64,000 nt of DNA from Sipunculus nudus (Eukaryota > Annelida > Sipuncula > Golfingiida > Sipunculidae). Numbering within the stretch: position 1 is the first letter of the stretch; every line of letters starts with the position of its first letter. Positions 57,886-64,000 of the stretch are shown here, piece after piece. The stretch spans positions 50,616,401 through 50,680,400 of the forward strand of contig CM049317.1 of the NCBI GenBank assembly GCA_026874595.1, given 5' to 3'. Made by a program: the position numbers and the translations under genes. Below the pieces are notes generated by a model. The model saw only the letters and a program-made list of their open reading frames with translations, ran no database searches and was not told the DNA's origin.

Positions 57886-59871
57886 GTGATTAATTCTTAA
57901 ATTTTATTCTTCGATTTGGGGGGGGGGGGGGGGCTGACAGTGCAAGCTATACTAAGCTTTAGATGAGATCTAGATTTTGAGTCACGGGGGGGGGGGGGGG
58001 GCGGTTCCCCGTGGCTGACGTCACTGCCGAGTTGACTGTGCTAATATATGCGCCAATACCTTTTGAACAAATCACACAACTTAATGTTTTGTGTGTGTGT
58101 GTGGGGGGATGGGGGGGATACCTTTGCTTGACCTGAACTTTGGCAAACCGGTAATTGAAGAAAATGACTCCATTAGTTCTTTTTACCGGAATAAGCTGGT
58201 TGTGGATTAAGGGCGCGTCCTCTTAACGAGAGAAGTATGTGCAAATAGAATAATATATGCACTTAAACGGACCTATTCAAATGCCTGACATATTAATTAT
58301 AAATAAAATATAGTTTTTTCTGCATAAAATAATATGGGATCTATAAGTTTTTTCTAGAACTGTTTGCTTACTACTATACAGCAGTGATAATAAGATTGCA
58401 CCGAGCGCCATCAGGGGTGCAAAACATAAACATATCGCGTAGGTCAGCTAGTGGGCGAACCCCGCAACATTGAAAATCATGATTTTTCAATCTTCCATCC
58501 TGTGATTCTTCTGCGTTTCACTTTCGTGTTCCTTCTCTTTGCCTCGGAACTGTCGTTGTCTTGTCATGCGATCTCCTTATTGTAAACATACACTCGTGGA
58601 CAGTGTTTACTCACAAACAGAACCATAACAATGTATAAAACAGGTGAACTGAGATATAAAGCAAGTCTACCGGGACAGTTTTGCTGAGAAACTTTTCTAT
58701 TGAACCAAAAGTGGGCTAATAACGTGGGATAATACAACTACCTGCGATAGCAAATGAATATGAACCTAAAGTTAGCTCCTAGAGGACTAAAAAAAATACA
58801 CACTCACCAACACAGCCCCGAACATTATCAGACCGGTAACGAAAGATACCATCACTGCTTTTTAACTGAAATAAGCAGGGGCCGATTGGGGGGGGGGGGG
58901 GGGGGGTGGTCGTAGAGGGCGCGCGCCCTCTTTGTCTATTAATATATTTTAAAATTATAATTAAAAACGATTAATACCGATAGGTCAGCCTAATAATGAG
59001 TCCGGTGCCGGTGCATGCTTCTGCATGCTAGAATTAGGTATGAAGTCGACAAGCACATTTGAAATTTGACCCCTTTTGTATGATCATGGATTCACCCCTG
59101 ATAAGCGTTTCTTCAGTGATATGTATAGTCGGTATTGGGTCAGATTGTCTTGAATCAGGAAAATCCTTGGATCAAGTTTTGTTTTACACTCCATATGCAG
59201 TTTCAAGAATTTAATTCTTCAACCTGCTAAGAGGAGGGTACACGTATTCTACATTTTTATTCATCAGAGGTAAAAATAGATGTATGTGTCGAGACAATAA
59301 ATCTTATAGTCATGTAAAAACCAAGGGCTTGTGTGGAAGTATGGAGTATTCATACTTTTCACTATCGGCAATATATGAGCAGGCATGCCGCCTGGCATGT
59401 TTTTTTTACCAACGGATGTCATTAACTGAGCTATCTTTGGAGAGGAATACTCTAGTGTCATGGAGAGTTTCCTATGTACACGGTTTTCAATATGTGGGAG
59501 ACGGAAGTCTCAGTTTTGAAAATAAAGAAACCATGTGTAACACCTGCTCTGTCACCTGCTTGGGATGAACGCACTTGTTCGGCTATATTGTTTATTTTTG
59601 GTGGAGGTAACCGCCTCCATTTTTCAATGCTAACTTAACTAAGTATACGTACATCTGCAGAAATCCGTTCCGGTTTCTGACTACGTGACAGGGCAGTATC
59701 ACAGGCTTCCTCTCATTTTATATCTTAGCGTCAACTAAGCATGTTGACTACTGCACCTGCGGGCCCTGGGTACGTAATCGTTCCCACTGCTGTGTCATAC
59801 CACCGAGGAACCCCCGAAAGGCGCACTCGTTTGCGCAGGCTTAATGGGAAGGCCGTGCCGAGGGCCGTGTT
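57886..59871. other. No gene seen; several G-runs
   Basis: G runs at about 57918-57933, 57986-58001 and 58889-58906 could form quadruplexes. No coding exon supported. Confidence 0.5.
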
Positions 59872-60230
59872 TTGCTCATTAACTCGGCTATATTGGTTAC
59901 CGATCAAGTATAGATTTATGTTTCAGCTTTGCTGCTCATTAATAAGCCATTACATGGTTTTGCTCCACAGTATCTTAATTAAGTGTTGAATATACAGATG
60001 ACTGTACGATCACTCAGGTGTCATCTTTGACGAATTATATGCCACAATCAAGGCTGGTGACCTGTAGTGATCGCGCCTGTGCGGTCTCTGCTGCAAAACT
60101 GTAGAGCTCTATTCCTGAACCTATTGGTACCCCGTACAACATTTTGGAATAAAAAAAAATACCTTTTTAGATTAGCTTTCCTTGAAAATGTACTGTTCAA
60201 TTGTAGTCGGAAATTCTGTTTAGCTTTTCT
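59872..60230 (+). pseudogene. Non-LTR retrotransposon reverse transcriptase C-terminal relic
   Basis: Three frame-broken pieces follow the order seen at the C terminus of CR1/Jockey-type LINE ORF2. The first is LTRLYWLPIKYRFMFQL. After a frame change comes LINKPLHGFAPQYLN and a stop. Then PQSRLVTCSDRACAVSAAKL is followed by a stop where a Trp is expected, and KKYLFRLAF after an A-run. The LHWLPxxYRxxFK, LHGxAPxYL and FLFRLAF-like motifs are characteristic. No upstream RT core was found, so this is a 5'-truncated dead copy. Confidence 0.7.
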
Positions 60231-60587
60231 TATCGATTTCTTAACTTGGTTTTACAGTGGAGACTTGATATGTAGATGTGATTTAGTATTTTAACTTTGG
60301 ATGTAACTGTGATATAGATAACTGTTTCAGTCAATCATGTTTTATTTGAGTACAACAGGATTGTAATGCGCTTGTAAGCAGGTGTACTTGGTATGAGCGC
60401 AATATTAATGATCAATTATTTTTATGTCTCATTCAATTTATCACGATTGTCACTGTTAATTTACCTCTGAACCAAAACATGTAGTCATACATTCCTAATC
60501 CCTGAGATATCTTCAGTAAAAGCCAGACAAAAATTTCGAGGAAAATATTTTCCCAAAAAAACTCGCTAAGTTCAGACCTTACTTTCA

Positions 60588-60591
<4 letters not shown>
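60231..60591. other. No gene seen
   Basis: Possibly LINE 3' UTR at the left; otherwise unstructured. Confidence 0.5.

Positions 60592-60655
<64 letters not shown>
60592..60655. repeat. (TA)n microsatellite
   Basis: About 31 TA units. Confidence 0.95.
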
Positions 60656-60658
<3 letters not shown>

Positions 60659-60902
60659 ATTATAATTGCATTTTTGCATTGTGTTAAAATTTTTAATTAT
60701 TTTCTGATAGAATGAGGTCGCGTGACTCTAATTCCTGTTACTTCATCGTTGGCGTTTTCCTGTCCGATTAAACAGAAATTTGAACCATTCATTTTCTAAT
60801 TGGTATGCTATCCAAAATATTAGTTTCATTAATTATAATGACAATGATGAACATGACTTGGGGATAAAATATCAGTGAAGGATTGGCAACATTGCGACAA
60901 GG
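60656..60902. other. No gene seen
   Basis: AT-rich. Confidence 0.6.
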
Positions 60903-61075
60903 GAAGACCAGACGAAAATAAAGATTGTGAGACAGAAGACAAGAAAATATTAGACAAAAGAAAACATATACAAGAAATATTAAGATATGAGAAGACCAGA
61001 AGAAAATAAAGATTGAGAGACAGAAGACAAAAATATTAGACAAAAGAAAACATAAACAAGAGGAGAAGGGTCTAT
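60903..61075. repeat. 88-bp purine-rich tandem repeat, ~2 copies
   Basis: GAAGACCAGACGAAAATAAA at 60903 recurs as GAAGACCAGAAGAAAATAAA at 60991. AGACAGAAGACAA and ATATTAGACAAAAGAAAAC are in both. The plus strand is almost all A and G. Confidence 0.85.
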
Positions 61076-61306
61076 AGAAGATAAAGCAAGACAAGAAATA
61101 AGAAGTAAAGAGGGGACAAAAGAAGGATTAAACAATATAAAATGCAAGAGAAGAAAATATCCGACCACACGGCAATATAAAGGTTTTCTTTGCTTAAACT
61201 AATTTAGACTGTACCCATATATGCTTTTATAAAATTGAAATGATTGCATTTTCTTATAGCAAATACACGTTACCATACAAAATTTACAATCTATTCAGCA
61301 TATTCA

Positions 61307-61309
<3 letters not shown>

Positions 61310-61350
<41 letters not shown>
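61310..61350. repeat. (TA)n microsatellite
   Basis: About 20 TA units. Confidence 0.95.
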
Positions 61351-61353
<3 letters not shown>

Positions 61354-61996
61354 AATATATATCAGTATATAATATACTGGCACGTGGATAATAATTAAAT
61401 GCAAAGTCAGTATAATTGCTAATATGAAATAAAATAATAAAAAAATAATTGTTTGAAAGATGATTGTACTATACATGTTGTATTTTTTTTTTGTAGAAAA
61501 GGACGGGAAATTCTAATCCCTGATCTCAGGTGTACTGGACTATAATTATTCAACTAAAGAAACAAATAATTATTTTTCCTGTCGCACATGATGCCATAAT
61601 GTCAGTCACATAGGTGCAAGTCGCCATGCTTTACGTAGTGTGCGTACTCGTTTTGGGACCACTCACGCAATTTAACATACTTAATACATCTGGTATCTGG
61701 TGTACGTATCTCAAATTATGATTAGCATGTGCGTTTTTTGATCGAGACAGTTGTTTTTCTTTTTCGATATATGCCTCTAAATAACAAATATTTTCATTTT
61801 CAGTATGAAAATTTGTTGGTTATAACCAGGGAAACCGATGACAAGTAGATCTCTGCTTGTTGATTTATGTATAAAATATTAAATTTCAACCGTTTTATGC
61901 AGTTGATGAAACTGGACACATTTTATTTTGTGTAGCACACACCATACTTAACTAGGATCGTGGCGTGTGATATGTGATGTCATATATTTTCCAGTT
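61351..61996. other. No gene seen
   Basis: AT-rich, unstructured. Confidence 0.6.
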
Positions 61997-62347
61997 GATT
62001 GCCTCCCCTTGGAGGACATGCGTTTATTCCCGTTCATGTATGTGTTTTTTTGTGTGTTTGTGTGTTTGTTTGTTCATAACATAATCACGCGATCATGAGC
62101 GGAATTTCATGCAATTTTCAGAGCATATAAGGGATGAGACAATGAAGAATTGATGATTTTTTTATTTGGATCCGGCACATGATCCGGGTGCAGGAACGTT
62201 ATCAAGGAATATTCACAAAGGTACGGTCACTTTCTCCGAATGAACTTGGGAATATCGGCCTAATAAGTGAATATAAACATGGTTTGGGGAACATCCAACA
62301 ATAGGGATCCGCCACACGGCCGAGGCTTGCATTTCTTAGAATGCGGA
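61997..62347 (+). mobile_element. R1 dispersed repeat, copy 6 (most complete)
   Basis: Starts with a GCCTCCCCTTGGAGGAC hairpin, then CATAACATAATCACGCGATC, GGATCCGGCACATGATCCGG, AAGGAATATTCACAAAGGTA and GGAATATCGGCC, and ends CCGAGGCTTGCATTTCTTAG then AATGCGG. About 350 bp. Confidence 0.75.
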
Positions 62348-63263
62348 CCTCTTGGGCAATCAGCAATAGGAAGACAGTTATGCTAACTTGGAGAATGTAT
62401 TTCAAAATCTATTGTACATGAAAACGTCCAGCGATACCAGCCGTAGAGGATCAGCTCTGTGTCACACACTTGGCGTTCCCTCCTGCTTCGTGTGGGCGTA
62501 ACTTTCCAATGTATTACTTTGTCACAAATAAATACGAAGTGATTCTCATAATATGCTTAATATGTTTCCTTTATACTTTATTACATCCCTGACGATTGTC
62601 TACGCCTAAAATATAAGCAGTGCTTAAATGTAAAGCATTTCCAGAGCCGCCGGAACCATCTCAAAGGTTTTCATTGAGATAACAAAAAAAAAGCAAGAGC
62701 TGCCTCCAGTACCGGATAGAACCTTTATAGGCGTAAATAATAAACCCCTGATGCGTATTACTTAAGTGAGACTTGTCTAGCGGAGTGATTGGAAAATTCA
62801 TTATTGTATTACCTTGGCGGTTTCTCTGAGGATGATGTCTCTGGTGAACACGGATAGATTTCTAATTCTAAAGTCATTTGGTGAAATCTTCCTCCGGCGT
62901 TTTCTCTTTTTTTTTAATGTTCCCATTACCGGTGTTACACGCGTGACATGTACAATACAATATTTGCAATATATTTCATCAGAGAGATCATTCAGCAAGC
63001 GCGGTTTTTAATGAGGTCCTGGTTCAATTTTAAACATATGATGCTGTTGACATAAAGACATGCATGACATAAAGTATTTTAATGATCGAACAATCAAAGA
63101 TATCTGATGACTAAACTGGCTATCGAAAAAAAATAAGGCTATAACATGGATAAATATATCTATATGTAAGACCGTACACAAAATTAAAATATGGATTACA
63201 TGTAAAATCGTATAATAAGGCATATAAAAGGTTTAAAAACGTAAAAGGATTTATTTTCCTGTA

Positions 63264-63265
<2 letters not shown>
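62348..63265. other. No gene seen
   Basis: Noncoding, unstructured. Confidence 0.55.
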
Positions 63266-63303
<38 letters not shown>

Positions 63304-63338
63304 TTGTATTAACGTGTATATAAATATATATTTATATA

Positions 63339-63390
<52 letters not shown>
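63266..63390. repeat. (TA)n microsatellites
   Basis: Two TA tracts (63266-63299 and 63342-63390) separated by an AT-rich spacer. Confidence 0.95.
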
Positions 63391-63394
<4 letters not shown>

Positions 63395-64000
63395 CGTCTG
63401 ATTAGTGGAGGGATTACTTTGACCATCCCCAACCCCAGCCCACCCTCTTGTCAAAGAGTGTGTTGGAGGGGGGGGGGGTATATACGTTCATCTCATTGTC
63501 GCCCCCTAACCGTGACAAAAGTCCAGAGCGACCCCCGTCAAATATAATATAGATATAATAATACACTAACCTTGAATGACTGCTGGTTTATGCAAAACCC
63601 TTTTCAAAGGCACCTTCTCTGATATAAAGAATGTTTGTTGAGGCGCTGACTTAATTAATAATAGAAGTTTAAAATCGTTTCAGATAATTTCGCCAGCGAT
63701 TATTACCTCACGCACGTTCTTCATAATCTCGACAATAAGAGGATGTTTTGTAACTTACATTTAAAAAGTAAGATTTACTAGGATTAATCTAAAAAATTCT
63801 GGATTGAATAATGTGAACAATGCAGAGCTTTCATATAAAAAGGGCTAGGACAATTATATTGTATTGTAATCAATCAACGAAATGTATTAATTTTCAGTTT
63901 TTTCTTAGTTCCTGCGTAACCAATAAACTACCACCAACAACCTTGAATGGCAATAAACCTATTGTCCCACACAAATAATTCTTCCTATCCAAGTTATAGA
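63391..64000. other. No gene seen
   Basis: A G-run at 63469-63478 and a CGCCCCCTAACCG word at 63500; otherwise unstructured. Confidence 0.55.

Overview
The window is animal genomic DNA, AT-rich, with long introns, many (TA)n tracts and dense degenerate transposable elements. The best guess is a mollusc: the intronic element near 6.2-7.7 kb, with its 'TTTAGCTCAG' head and GTCC/GTCCGT run, is of a kind common in mollusc genomes, and the SINE-like elements fit the same origin. That assignment is inference; the genus cannot be read from the sequence.

One protein-coding gene can be supported. It is a mitochondrial pyruvate dehydrogenase kinase (PDK) on the minus strand. Seven exons run from the start codon at 27598 down to 1722. 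Every exon has AG/GT borders and the reading frame stays open across all six joins, giving 223 complete codons. This covers the whole N-terminal helical domain. The ATP-binding (GHKL) half and the stop codon lie beyond the left edge of the window. A promoter with a GC box, a CCAAT box and a CRE sits just above the start codon. The six complete introns together hold about 25 kb and carry MITEs, a hAT-type element with a perfect 8-bp target duplication, a strong foldback hairpin and two sequences matching the CTCF consensus.

From about 27.8 kb to 64 kb no host gene was recognised. The region is a mosaic of repeats: six copies of a ~300-bp dispersed family (R1); several copies of a short promoter-like repeat (R2); a second hAT-type element and an internally deleted relative; tRNA-derived SINEs; a three-copy 237-bp tandem array; a degenerate minisatellite; a 76-bp perfect tandem duplication; a pogo-like MITE; and a frameshifted non-LTR reverse transcriptase tail.

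The most interesting locus is 49.99-51.33 kb. A candidate ~0.9-kb solo LTR is followed by a 434-bp miniature LTR element (TRIM). The TRIM has two 157/158-bp LTRs, a primer-binding site and a polypurine tract in 119 bp of internal DNA, and no coding capacity. Each LTR contains a tRNA-like module with A and B boxes at tRNA spacing. This would be a tRNA-based counterpart of the plant 5S-carrying Cassandra elements.
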